A stretch of DNA of 64,000 bases from the NCBI GenBank assembly GCA_963848825.1, contig CAWKFA010000017.1:992001-1056000 (forward strand), written 5' to 3'. Positions 1 through 8,671 of this stretch are shown here, one piece after another; the stretch's first letter is position 1, and every line of letters begins with the position of its first letter. The stretch comes from CAVVSQ01 sp963848825 (lineage in GTDB: Bacteria > Planctomycetota > Planctomycetia > Gemmatales > Gemmataceae). The notes beneath the pieces are model-generated. The model was not told where the DNA came from and searched no databases. It saw only the letters and a program-made list of their open reading frames with translations. The position numbers and the translations under genes were made by a program.

Positions 1-988
1 GAATTTTGCGGTCTTCGCCCTTGGAGATCAGATCGCGAATGGTCGGGTTGACGATCATGATTTCGTTCGTCGGCACCCGCCCCTTCTTGAGCCCCTTCAC
101 CAGCTTTTGCGCGACGACCGCCTTGAGATTGTTGGCCAGGGCCGCGCGGATGGCGCCATGTTTTTCCGGCGGAAAAAGATCGAGGATACGATTGATGGTC
201 GTGCCCGAGCTGGAAGCATGGATCGTGCCGAACACAAGGTGGCCCGTTTCAGCGGCATGGACCGCCGCTTCGAACGTCTCTACATCGCGCAACTCGCCGA
301 CGAGAATAATGTCGGGGTCTTGACGCACGGCGTCCTTGAGGGCCTTGTGCCAGTCCTTGGAGTCCAGGCCGATCTCACGCTGGTTGATGTAAGCTTTTTT
401 GTCGGTGAAAACAAACTCAATAGGGTCCTCGACCGTGAGGATGTGCAGGGGCTCCCGTTCGTTGATGTAATCGATCATGGAGGCGATCGTGGTGCTTTTG
501 CCCGAACCGGTGACGCCGGCCAAGATCACCAGGCCTTCCGAATAATTGCACAGCGATTCGATGCTGGGCGGCAGGCCGAGTGTGGCGAAATTGGGGATAT
601 TGTTATTCACGCGGCGGGCGACCAGTGAGAGCCGCTGCCGTTGGCGAAACAAGCTGACGCGGAAGCGGCACTCGTCTTGGCCAATGACGTAGGAGTAATC
701 CACCCCCCCCTCTTCATCCAGGATTTTGCGCTGTTTGGGGCTCAGGTTCGGCAGCAAGAGGCGTTCCATGTCCTCCTGACTCAGCACCTTCATCTCCATG
801 CGGCGAATATCGCCGCGCAGCCGCATCATCGGCGGTTGGCCGACCTTTAAATGGAGGTCGGACGCCTCGTGCTTCATGACCAGGCGAAAAAGCTGGTTGA
901 TGGCGGGTTCTTTTTTGGGCTCCGCCGCCGGCCGTGGCCCGGCGGGCAGGATTTCCTCGATGCCCGCGATATCTACTTTGCTCGACAT
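1..988 (-). CDS. pilT: PilT-type twitching/secretion ATPase, C-terminus beyond window
   Basis: A hexameric AAA-like ATPase that powers type IV pilus retraction or a related secretion system at the cytoplasmic face of the inner membrane. About 329 residues are visible and the frame is open at base 1. Residues 158-166 carry the Walker A motif GVTGSGKST. The Asp box region RQDPDIILVGELRD and the His-box stretch ETGHLVFGTIHASS follow, all typical of GspE/PilT proteins. The N-terminal PAS-like region contains ASDLHLKVGQPP, as in PilT. The ATG at 988 opens MSSKVDIAGIEE and is preceded by GGAGGATGGTTC, a good ribosome-binding site. The gene follows hisF by 22 bases on the same strand. PilT is favoured over PilB because of its short N-terminal part. 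Confidence 0.93.
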   Translation of the reverse strand, partial: MSSKVDIAGIEEILPAGPRPAAEPKKEPAINQLFRLVMKHEASDLHLKVGQPPMMRLRGDIRRMEMKVLSQEDMERLLLPNLSPKQRKILDEEGGVDYSYVIGQDECRFRVSLFRQRQRLSLVARRVNNNIPNFATLGLPPSIESLCNYSEGLVILAGVTGSGKSTTIASMIDYINEREPLHILTVEDPIEFVFTDKKAYINQREIGLDSKDWHKALKDAVRQDPDIILVGELRDVETFEAAVHAAETGHLVFGTIHASSSGTTINRILDLFPPEKHGAIRAALANNLKAVVAQKLVKGLKKGRVPTNEIMIVNPTIRDLISKGEDRKI

Positions 989-1010
989 GAACCATCCTCC
1001 GGGACGCCTA

Positions 1011-1779
1011 TCAGGTTAAACGAACCGCCACGCCGCGCTCCGCCAGATATTTCTTGGTCGCGGCAATGCCATACTCATTGTAATGGAAAATGCTGGCCGC
1101 AAGGGCGGCATCCGCCATGCCCGCCGTCAAGACCTGGAAAAGATGCTCGGGAGAGCCCGCGCCGCCGCTGGCCACGACCGGTACGCGCACGGCGGCCGAC
1201 ACAGCCCTGGTCATCTCCAGGTCATAGCCGGCCTTGGTGCCGTCGGCATCCATGGACGTCAGGACGATCTCGCCGGCGCCTAATTCCTCCACGCGTCGCG
1301 CCCAGGCGACCGCCTCCAGGCCAGTGGCGATGCGGCCGCCATTGACGTGGACTTCCCAAATCACCTTATCGCCATGCCGTACCCGGCGTGGATCGATATT
1401 GACCACCGTGGCGCAGCGCCCGAATTTACCAGATACTTCCTCTATCAACCCCGGATTACGCACCGCCGCCGAATTGATGCTGACTTTTTCCGCGCCCGCT
1501 TGAATCAGGCGGGTGGCATCCGCCAGGGTGCGAATGCCGCCGCCCACCGTGAACGGCATGAATATCTGCTCCGATACCCGCCGAACGACATCCAGCATGA
1601 TCTCGCGGCCTTCATGACTGGCGCTGATATCCAGAAAAACCAATTCGTCCGCGCCGGCCTCCTCGTAACCGCGCAACTTCCACCGGGTCGCCGGCATCGC
1701 GGAGATTTTGAAAATTGATCCCTTTGACGACTCGACCTCGATCGACGTCCAGGCAAGGAATGATGCGTTTGTTGAGCAA
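1011..1779 (-). CDS. hisF: HisF, imidazole glycerol phosphate synthase cyclase subunit (frame break near 1668)
   Basis: HisF cyclises PRFAR, with ammonia from HisH, to imidazole glycerol phosphate and AICAR in histidine synthesis. The TIM-barrel signatures are clear: N-terminal RIIPCLDVDRGRVVKG, phosphate-binding VGGGIRTLAD and C-terminal VVASGGAGSPEHL. The N-terminal 36 or so codons, from a TTG at 1779, are in a different frame from the rest. The frames meet at the stretch reading DPVEVAR then YEEAGADE, near 1668. The family usually has two residues between the Ala and the Tyr, so a lost CG dinucleotide explains it as well as one extra base. The intact flanking motifs argue for a sequence error rather than decay. 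The gene lies just upstream of pilT and may be cotranscribed with it. Confidence 0.9.
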
Positions 1780-1961
1780 CGGTCGCTCTCATGCGGATGC
1801 GTGGCGAGAATACCACTTCAATCTAAGCGCCTTCAGACCGCCGGTCAACTTGAAAGCAGCAGGCAGGCGCCGTTGCCGCCAAGGAGGCGCGCCTGCGCCG
1901 TCGCCATCAAGGGAATTGCGCGCGAAAGTTGTTCGCGGCCAAACGCCCTCGACGTGGTGCG

Positions 1962-2005
1962 AAAAAAAAACAGAGGCCCCACCCGTGAACGGATGAGGGC
2001 CTCTG
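1962..2005 (-). terminator. Rho-independent terminator for the small gene at 2077-2232
   Basis: Bases 1971-1979 (CAGAGGCCC) and 1997-2005 (GGGCCTCTG) form a perfect 9-bp stem around a 17-base loop. On the minus strand the stem is followed at once by nine T residues (the A-run at 1962-1970). This is the standard intrinsic-terminator layout for a leftward transcript ending about 70 bases after the stop of the small ORF. Confidence 0.8.
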
Positions 2006-2076
2006 CGTCGGTGGAGGATGCCGTGGACGGGCTACCGAGCCGGCCGAACACCGAACCTCGGCCGGAATAAAGTCGC

Positions 2077-2232
2077 TTATTCCGTGACGCCGTTGGACAT
2101 GACCCAGAGCATATACGTGACCCGCTCGCGCAGGAGACGTTGTTTCTGGATCAGGACGTCATGATACGCCCGCCATGTGTAGAAAATTCCCGCTACCGCC
2201 AAGGTGGCGACGCTGCAAAGGATATTTGGCAT
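2077..2232 (-). CDS. small single-pass membrane protein, 51 aa
   Basis: The ATG at 2232 opens MPNILCSVATLAVAGIF. One hydrophobic segment (about residues 3-18) is followed by a basic, amphipathic tail containing QRLLRERVTYMLWVMSN. A leftward intrinsic terminator lies about 70 bases downstream, which supports a real short transcription unit. The in-frame TTG at 2277 would add 15 residues, but ATG gives a cleaner membrane-anchor N-terminus. I do not recognise the function. It could be a small membrane peptide modulating a partner. Confidence 0.5.
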   Translation of the reverse strand: MPNILCSVATLAVAGIFYTWRAYHDVLIQKQRLLRERVTYMLWVMSNGVTE

Positions 2233-2389
2233 GAATAAGATGCTCTGGAGGGGGTGCCCTAGTTGTTCTGGTACCAAAATCTAGCTTAGAGTTGCCAGAA
2301 CGGCAACCCGAACAATCCGCTTTTCCGGAAAAACCCGTGTGGAAGGTAGGGCAGGAACTAGCGGATCGTTCCACGTAGATTGGTCGATT

Positions 2390-2946
2390 ATGTTGGAATT
2401 GCCGAGCTTATTCATCAAACCATGGCTGTATGTCGACGCAGCCGATTGGCCCGAGGCCATGGGACCAGGCGCCGGCTGGTTGCGGATGATTGCGAATCCC
2501 GCGGGGGATTGTATTTTGGGCTTCGCCGCCTGGGACGACCTGGCACCTTTTTCGTGGCTCGCCTGGCTGGGGCGTAAAAAGATCCACGTCTTCGAAACCG
2601 AGGATGAGTCGCTGCTGCTAACCGTTGTTCGCCCGTGGGGATTGGCCGCGGGCTGGGAAATTCTGGATGCCGAGCAACAACGCGTCGGCCGCTTGTTTCC
2701 GGACTCTATTTTCGATGGCACGGGGGCACGCCTGGCGAGTGTGGGAATGAACACCGACGGCAAGGAATTCATGCTACGGGGTGACGATGGCAAGGTGCTG
2801 GGCAGCTGGCTAGACGTGCCAGGGCAGGGCTCCTATTTTCATTTTGCGCCGGGATGGACGCGAACCCATTTGCCCGCATGTCCCTGCTGGCGTGCGTGCT
2901 GACGTTGCCTCCCTGGCCGGGAGACGTATCTCTTATCATCCCGTGA
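2390..2946 (+). CDS. scramblase/LURP-one-like beta-barrel protein (frame break near 2850)
   Basis: A protein of about 185 residues resembling planctomycete hypothetical proteins related to phospholipid scramblase/LURP-one (tubby-like) folds. Visible pieces are SLFIKPWLYVDAADWPEA and repeated short beta-strand-like segments ending in GSWLDVPGQGSYFHFAPG. In the first frame the tail degenerates into WTRTHLPACPCWRAC. The neighbouring frame reads MDANPFARMSLLACVLTL, which fits the NPFxKMxLLA ending I associate with this family. One base missing near 2850 would join them and place the stop at 2946. The ATG at 2390 (MLELPSLF) is preferred over the GTG at 2339, though neither has a strong ribosome-binding site. 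The corrected end overlaps the converging DtxR gene by about 11 bases. The family assignment is from memory. Confidence 0.5.
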
Positions 2947-3604
2947 TGAGTTCACCACGCAAGCCGGCCAGGCCCTCGCTCCCCAGGGGAAACACCTGGT
3001 CGCCGACACGCAAGGTAAAAAGATCGTCGAGGGGTTGGTGACTCACGAAATGGACGGTGGCCCCAGGCGTAAGGCCGAGCGTTTGCCAGCGGCGCAGCCG
3101 AGCGGGATTGTCGTCCTGGACTTCGCGAATGAGCACAAACTGGCCGGCGCGAAATTGATCGAGCGCTTTAAGGCTGCGCTCCTGCAAGTCTCCCTGCGCA
3201 CTTGGGATGGGGTGGCCATGAGGGTCCTCGACCGGTTCGCCCAGGTGGGCGGCGAGCGCCTCCTCCAAACGTGGTGAGATGGCATGCTCGAGGGCATCGG
3301 CTTCCACGTCAACCTCGCTCCAGTCCAGACCAAGCACGCGCGTCAGAAATAGCTCCACCAGCCGGTGCCTGCGTATTACCCGCCGCGCCTGCGCGACGCC
3401 TGCTTCCGTCAGGCGGGCGCCCTGGCCTATCTCGCAGCGCACCAGATGCGCTTCTACGAGTCGCTTGAGCATGGCCGTGACCGACGGCGCTTTCACTTCG
3501 AGTCCCGCCGCGATATCTGCCGGCGACACGTCCTGGTCCACCCCTCCCAGGGCGTGGATGGTCTTCAAGTAGTCCTGAATCGCGGGAGTAATTCGATCCG
3601 CCAT
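2936..3604 (-). CDS. DtxR/MntR-family metal-dependent transcriptional regulator
   Basis: A 222-residue repressor of the iron/manganese-responsive DtxR family. The N-terminal winged helix (residues 1-65) includes LKTIHALGG and the recognition region VKAPSVTAMLKRL. The dimerisation/metal-binding part has RRHRLVELFLTRVLGLDW, then EADALEHAISPRLEEALA and HGHPIP, where metal ligands (His, Glu) of this family lie. Residues from about 150 form a FeoA-like SH3 domain (GLTPGATVHFVS). It most likely represses metal-uptake genes when metal is bound; no transporter gene is adjacent, so the target is unknown. Confidence 0.9.
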   Translation of the reverse strand: MADRITPAIQDYLKTIHALGGVDQDVSPADIAAGLEVKAPSVTAMLKRLVEAHLVRCEIGQGARLTEAGVAQARRVIRRHRLVELFLTRVLGLDWSEVDVEADALEHAISPRLEEALAAHLGEPVEDPHGHPIPSAQGDLQERSLKALDQFRAGQFVLIREVQDDNPARLRRWQTLGLTPGATVHFVSHQPLDDLFTLRVGDQVFPLGSEGLAGLRGELITG

Positions 3605-3686
3605 CGCCCATCCGACGCATAGGAGCCAAAAATCATTCGGGCTATTGTATACAATCGCGTTAACACGCCTGTGTCCAAAGATGCCG

Positions 3687-4333
3687 CTAGAGGGTGAGTG
3701 CCCACGTTAGCCACAGCGAGAGGCCAAAGCAAAAGCGCAGGCCCATCTGCAGATTGACCCACCAGAGGGTGTTGTTCAAAAGTCCGCTGGCATTGATGAG
3801 CGCCTTGCGGACCTCCTCGACCACCATCTGGCGCGGGTTGATATACCCCAGCGTGAAGATGCGGACGACGTGGGCCGTGTGCGAGCGAAGCCAGTATTCC
3901 GCCTGATCAAAGTATTTTTCCATCTCGTCGCGCGAATGGTGCCGACACGAGTCAGCGTATAGAGATCGAAGGCGAACATGGCCAACCCCAGCGGAATGAC
4001 AATGGTCAGGGCGGCCCAATGTTGGGCCAGCGAGGCGACAGTCAGGCCGGTGGCTGGACGGCCCGCGTCCGGCCAAAGCACTCGCGAGGCAACGAGTTGA
4101 ATAACCGAGAGCGCCAGCGCCAACAGGGCAGGCGCCACGGTCGCCCACGTCATGAAAATAGTGCGATGCTGCCGGATCAATTGAAGTAATTTGGGCCAGC
4201 GCCCTGGACCGGTGAACGCTAACTTGCTTATGTTTTTATATTGTTCGATGCGGCGAACCGTCCCGGCCACAAACAGCAGGGTGAAATAGAAATCCAGGAA
4301 ATGGATCAGGCTTAGATTGCCCAGAAGATTCAT
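3687..4333 (-). CDS. conserved integral membrane protein (frame break near 3932)
   Basis: A protein of about 215 residues with several hydrophobic segments: LSLIHFLDFYFTLLFVAG near the start, WATVAPALLALALSVIQLVAS, AALTIVIPLGLAMFAFDLYTL, and a C-terminal pair around WWVNLQMGLRFCFGLSLWL. The ATG at 4333 (MNLLGNLSL) is chosen because longer upstream readings are low-complexity and basic. The first frame fails after LTRVGTIR. The next frame resumes with RDEMEKYFDQAEYWLRSH and runs to the stop at 3687. One missing base near 3932 accounts for it. Function is not recognised. Confidence 0.65.
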
Positions 4334-4546
4334 GAGCGCTTTTTGAAGAATTCGGGTGCAACGGACCAGCGCGTGCGTAATAATGAGGCGCCGCCCACGC
4401 ACCGGGTTATACCGAGGCCAGGCGATTGGTGCTAGCCGTTCGTGCCGTCCCTCGGTCAGCCGAAGATACTTTGCTCGGCACGGTGACAAAATGGGGGACA
4501 TGGAGCGGGTTTGGAAAGCTATCTTTCTTGCAACGACGAGGTACTC

Positions 4547-5446
4547 ATGAATGCGGCAAGACGTCTTTTTTTGCAGGCCTCCGTGGCGGCCGGCCTGGGA
4601 ACTGCCGTCGGCCCGGCGCCAGCCATTGAGCCCATCCGCCGGCTCGGCCGTCCGCTTATAAGGCTCAGTCTGGCTGCGTATAGTTTTCGGCAAGACCTCG
4701 ATTTGCGCCGCAAGCCACGGCCGGCAATGAGTTTAGACGATTTTATCGATCTCGCCGCGGACTTACCGATCGACGCCGTCGAGCTGACTGCCTATTACTT
4801 TGCCCAAACCACGCCCGCTTATTTGGCCAGTCTGAAGGGGAGGTGTACACGCCTCGGCCTGGATATCAGCGGCACGGCCGTGGGCAATAACTTCTGCCTC
4901 ACCAATGAATCACGGCTCAAGGAGCAGATCGCGGACGTTAAACGCTGGATCGAGCATACGGCCCGCCTGGGCGGCAAGACGATGCGTATTTTTGCCGGCA
5001 ACGTGGAACGCGGCGATACCGAAGAGCGTGCCCGGCCTCGTGTGCTGGCCGCCCTTCAAGAAGTATGCGAGCACGCCGGCCAGTTCGGCGTTTATCTGGC
5101 GCTGGAGAACCACGGCGGCATCACGGGCACTCCCGAACAAATGCTGGCGATTGTCCACGCCGTCAAGAGTGACTGGTTCGGCGTCAACCTCGACACGGGG
5201 AACTTTCACACGGCCGACGTATACGCCGATCTCGCGCGCATCGCTCCTTACGCGGTCGTATGTCAAATCAAGACTGAAATCCAGCGCGCCGGCAAGAACA
5301 AGGAAGAGGCCGATTTGAAAAGATTACTGGGCATTCTGCGCACGGCCAATTTTCGCGGTTATGTCGCCCTGGAGTATGAAGCAGCCGAAGATGCCAAGAC
5401 AGCGGTGCCAAGGACATTAGCCCACCTACGCTCCTTGCTTACCTAA
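4547..5446 (+). CDS. sugar phosphate isomerase/epimerase-like TIM-barrel protein, exported
   Basis: A 299-residue protein of the xylose-isomerase-like TIM-barrel family (AP endonuclease 2 fold). The N-terminus MNAARRLFLQASVAAGLGT looks like a signal peptide of the RR-x-x-L type with an Ala-rich core, so export by Tat is plausible. Barrel features include DAVELTAYYF, MRIFAGNVERGD, VYLALENHGG (a metal-binding Glu) and WFGVNLDTGNFH (an Asp/His pair typical of the metal site). The ATG at 4547 is preceded by GAGG with 5-base spacing and is preferred to the ATG at 4511. Planctomycetes carry many such genes. The substrate cannot be read from sequence. Confidence 0.85.
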   Translation: MNAARRLFLQASVAAGLGTAVGPAPAIEPIRRLGRPLIRLSLAAYSFRQDLDLRRKPRPAMSLDDFIDLAADLPIDAVELTAYYFAQTTPAYLASLKGRCTRLGLDISGTAVGNNFCLTNESRLKEQIADVKRWIEHTARLGGKTMRIFAGNVERGDTEERARPRVLAALQEVCEHAGQFGVYLALENHGGITGTPEQMLAIVHAVKSDWFGVNLDTGNFHTADVYADLARIAPYAVVCQIKTEIQRAGKNKEEADLKRLLGILRTANFRGYVALEYEAAEDAKTAVPRTLAHLRSLLT

Positions 5447-5626
5447 GACCGCTCCGTTCCAGGCGAAGAAGAGTTCTTCGTGCAAAATACAAGCCCGGAT
5501 TGGCTTTACGTCGATCCCGCTCACGTGGCGGAAATCCAGTCCCGGACACCGCCACGGGCAGCTGCGGCGAATCCATTTTCATTTTGTTAAAAAAAACGCG
5601 TTTTCATCACGGCATGAAGGTATTGA

Positions 5627-5655
5627 TTGTATCCGGTCCGCCGAGGCCCTATAAT
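5627..5655 (+). promoter_or_regulatory. candidate sigma-70-type promoter for purF
   Basis: A perfect -10 hexamer TATAAT occupies 5650-5655. Exactly 17 bases upstream, TTGTAT (5627-5632) gives a weak -35 with three of six consensus positions. The ATG of purF is about 75 bases downstream. Confidence 0.4.
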
Positions 5656-5729
5656 TAGATCGTAATTCGACAAGGAAACCGATTCGCGTTCACGAACCTC
5701 CCTCATCCTTCACCGGCACAAAGGTACGC

Positions 5730-7332
5730 ATGGCCGAACTTCACCATGAATGTGGGATTGCCGCGATCTATCATTTCGACAGCCCCACGCCGTCGCCCCT
5801 CGTGCCCCCCGGGGGCCCGGACAACGTGTCGCGGCTTATGCCCCGGCTGCTGCTCGATTTGCAAAATCGCGGCCAGTTGGCCGCGGGCTTTGCGACCTAT
5901 AATCCCAGCCGCGGCAAGATCCTGGATACCTACAAGCAAATCGGCACGGTCATCGAGGCATTTCGCCTGAACCATCAGGCCAAGTACGACAGCATCATGA
6001 AGGAGTACGCGGGCCGGGCCGCCATCGGCCACGTGCGCTATGCGACCTGTGGTGCCAATGACCGGGCCTATGCTCAGCCGTTTGAACGTTCTCATGGCTG
6101 CAAATGGAAATGGTTCGCGATGGCCTTCAATGGTCAACTCGCCAATTTCACCGACTTGCGTGACGATCTCCTCACGCTGGCCGACTACCATTTAACGAAG
6201 AATCTCGACACCGAAGTCATCATGCATTACCTGAGCTACGAGCTGCGCAAGGACGAGCGGCCCGATCTGCTCCAGGTGTTCCGAAACCTGAGCCGTCGTT
6301 TCGACGGTGCCTACAACATTGTCTATCTTAGCGCCATGGGCGACATGGCCATCTTGCGAGACCCTCAAGGGCTTTCGGCCGCTTTGCTATGCCCAGGACG
6401 GGCCCTTGTTTGCCGCCGCCAGCGAAAGCGTCGCCCTTACAAATCTTGGTTTCCAGAACATTCATTCCCTGGAGCCGGGGGAAATGATCCTGATTCAGGA
6501 CAATCGGCTGCGTATCGAGCGCTATGCTCCCCGCCAGACGCCGTCCCATTGTTTTTTCGAATGGATCTATTTCGCCAATGTCGCGAGCACCCTGGACGAA
6601 CGAAGCGTTTACCTGTCGCGCTCGGCCCTCGGTAAGGAGCTGGCGCTGCAAGAGCATCAGATCGGTCGTGTGCCGCTCGACGAAAACACCGTGGTCGTGC
6701 CCGTGCCGGATACCGGCAAGGCGGCCGCGGACGCCATGGCTTACGAACTGGGCGTTCCTTCCGTCGAAGGATTGATGCGTAATCGCTACGTCGGCCGTAC
6801 CTTTATCGAAGGGGCGAACCGCGCCGATCGCGTGCGCATGAAATACACGCCCCTGCGCGAAGTGATGGAAGGCAAACGCGTGCTGCTGATCGAGGACACC
6901 ATCGTGCGCAGCACCACGCTCAAATCGCTGTTACATCACATTCGCGACCGCGGCGGCGCCAAGGAAATTCACGTTCGCATTGCCTGCCCGCCGATCGTGG
7001 CTCCGTGCTTTTACGGCATCGATATGTCCACCGTCAAAGAGCTGTTCGCGCCACGCTTCATGCATGGAGAGCGTATTACGGAGGCGGAACAGCAAGCGAT
7101 GGCCGACGAGTTGGGCGCCGACAGCCTTTATTATCTGCCCCTGGAGGCCGTGGCACGCTGCATCGGGTTGCCGGAGGACCGGCTGTGCCGTGCCTGCATC
7201 ACGGGCAAATATCCCACGCCGACGGGTGAGAAGCTGTATCAGCTCGCCAAACTCAATCATCAGAGCGCGGCCACCGACGATGGTACGCGCACGTATGAAT
7301 TGTCGGCGACCACGACTGGCGTGCCGGTGTAA
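5730..7332 (+). CDS. purF: amidophosphoribosyltransferase (frame break near 6369)
   Basis: PurF uses glutamine and PRPP to make phosphoribosylamine, the first committed step of purine synthesis. The N-terminal Ntn-hydrolase domain begins MAELHHECGIAAIYHF. The expected nucleophile is Cys8, so a short propeptide would have to be removed. RYATCG and FNGQLANF belong to the glutaminase site. The C-terminal phosphoribosyltransferase domain has the PRPP motif LLIEDTIVRSTTLK. The first frame ends its homology at ILRDPQG. The second resumes with FRPLCYAQDG, so one surplus base in CAAGGGCTTT (near 6369) splits the gene. Joined length is about 534 residues, somewhat longer than typical bacterial PurF. 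The gene stands alone with its own promoter-like sequence. Confidence 0.93.
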
Positions 7333-7344
7333 CGGACGGGGGAG

Positions 7345-7959
7345 TCAAGCAACCTGCGGTTGGTCACGATCGGAGAGCTGCAGATCATCCACGAGGCTTT
7401 GGCGGAGATCGTCGTTGAGCGGGGCGCTTTGATGTTGGTAGATGCCATTGTCAAAGGCGAAGAATGCCGGCACGGAGGGCTCGCTCAGGATATGCCGGGT
7501 GTCCGCTTGAAAATGAAACTGCACCCAGTGGCTGGTGCCGACACACCGGTCTTCCGGCCTGCACGTCACCAGATGAGACGGAAACGCTTCCTGGCCGACC
7601 TGCAACCAGAGCTGATTGCTTTGCAAGTGGTTCCAGTTGGCCAGTTCCTTGATAAGCTGAGCTTCGTCGGGCACTTCAATCAGCAGGGCGGCCTGCAACA
7701 AATTGCGGCTTGGCAACAGTCGGTTATAAAGGTTCAATTCCTGCTGCACTTCGCCCGCCTGGGATAAACGCGCAATGCGCACGATTTCCTGGACCCGATA
7801 CCAAAGTGTCTGGCGATTTTCGAAGATGAGCGTCAGCCGCGGGCCAATGCGCACACGGCGATAACGGTCGATATAGCGACGATGCGAATCGAAATACTCG
7901 CGGCGCCGGCCGACATATTCTTCCAGGGGTAACAGGTCGTCAACCGTCAACGGCAACAT
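7345..7959 (-). CDS. DUF3501 family protein
   Basis: A 204-residue cytoplasmic protein. The N-terminus MLPLTVDDLLPLEEYVGRR followed by RREYFDSHRRYIDRYRRVR and TLIFENRQTLWYRVQEIVR is what I know as DUF3501. In other bacteria this family sits beside rubrerythrin and iron-sulfur proteins, suggesting a role in redox or peroxide metabolism, but its activity is unknown. Here the next gene upstream on the same strand encodes a ferredoxin, 204 bases away, which agrees with that association. It converges with purF with a 12-base gap. Confidence 0.8.
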   Translation of the reverse strand: MLPLTVDDLLPLEEYVGRRREYFDSHRRYIDRYRRVRIGPRLTLIFENRQTLWYRVQEIVRIARLSQAGEVQQELNLYNRLLPSRNLLQAALLIEVPDEAQLIKELANWNHLQSNQLWLQVGQEAFPSHLVTCRPEDRCVGTSHWVQFHFQADTRHILSEPSVPAFFAFDNGIYQHQSAPLNDDLRQSLVDDLQLSDRDQPQVA

Positions 7960-8163
7960 GAACCATCCTGGTAATGTGGGCTACGCTCCCTTGCGTTAAC
8001 ATCGCACCCCGAGCGCCGCCCGACATCCGTCGCCGCCGAACATGGCCGACCCTGGGAAAAAGATCAAGACGAGTTATGGAAAGATGTGCGGGCGCGGGCC
8101 GCGACATGATCGTAGCGGGTGTCCGAAAAAGGGGTTGCCGGCTGATGCCCTGCTTGATTGGGC

Positions 8164-8538
8164 CTATTTCTTTGCCGCCGTCTGTTCCGCGGCCAAGTCC
8201 TGGATCGTCTGCGCCACGGCCACGAGACGTGGGCCATTAGTTTCGACATAATCCGGCGGGCCGCCCTTATTCGCCACGGCGGCGGCTATTTGTGGGGTTG
8301 GTACCATGTCGATGGCATCCCAGGGGCACCAACGTTCGCACAAATCACAGCCGATGCAGCGCTCAAGGTCGATATCGACGAAACTTTGCAGGACCGGTTG
8401 ATCTTCGCCCGGTACCTTGTAAATGCAATCTACCGGACAAACTTCAATGCATGCTTCGCAGCCGGTGCAATTGTCCGCGTACACCACCGCCAGTGTCTTC
8501 GGTAGCTTTTTTCGCGCTTTGCCCGCAGCTTTGGCCAT
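8164..8538 (-). CDS. ferredoxin with two [4Fe-4S] clusters
   Basis: A 124-residue electron carrier. Two bacterial-ferredoxin cluster motifs are evident: CTGCEACIEVCPVDC (about residues 24-38) and CIGCDLCERWCP (about 61-72). This is the 2[4Fe-4S] arrangement where the last Cys of each motif serves the other cluster. The N-terminus is Lys/Ala-rich. The C-terminal extension of about 45 residues has no obvious domain. It may supply electrons to the system that includes the neighbouring DUF3501 protein; that link is inferred from position only. Confidence 0.9.
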   Translation of the reverse strand: MAKAAGKARKKLPKTLAVVYADNCTGCEACIEVCPVDCIYKVPGEDQPVLQSFVDIDLERCIGCDLCERWCPWDAIDMVPTPQIAAAVANKGGPPDYVETNGPRLVAVAQTIQDLAAEQTAAKK

Positions 8539-8671
8539 GTCAAAATCCTCGCAAACTTGTTTATTTCATGATACGACGAAGCCGCACAGGCCGCAACGAG
8601 GGTTAGATGATTTGCGTGGCAATAGGGTTCGCGGCGCGCACCAGATCATGCCTGGACCGGACGTAAGCGCG

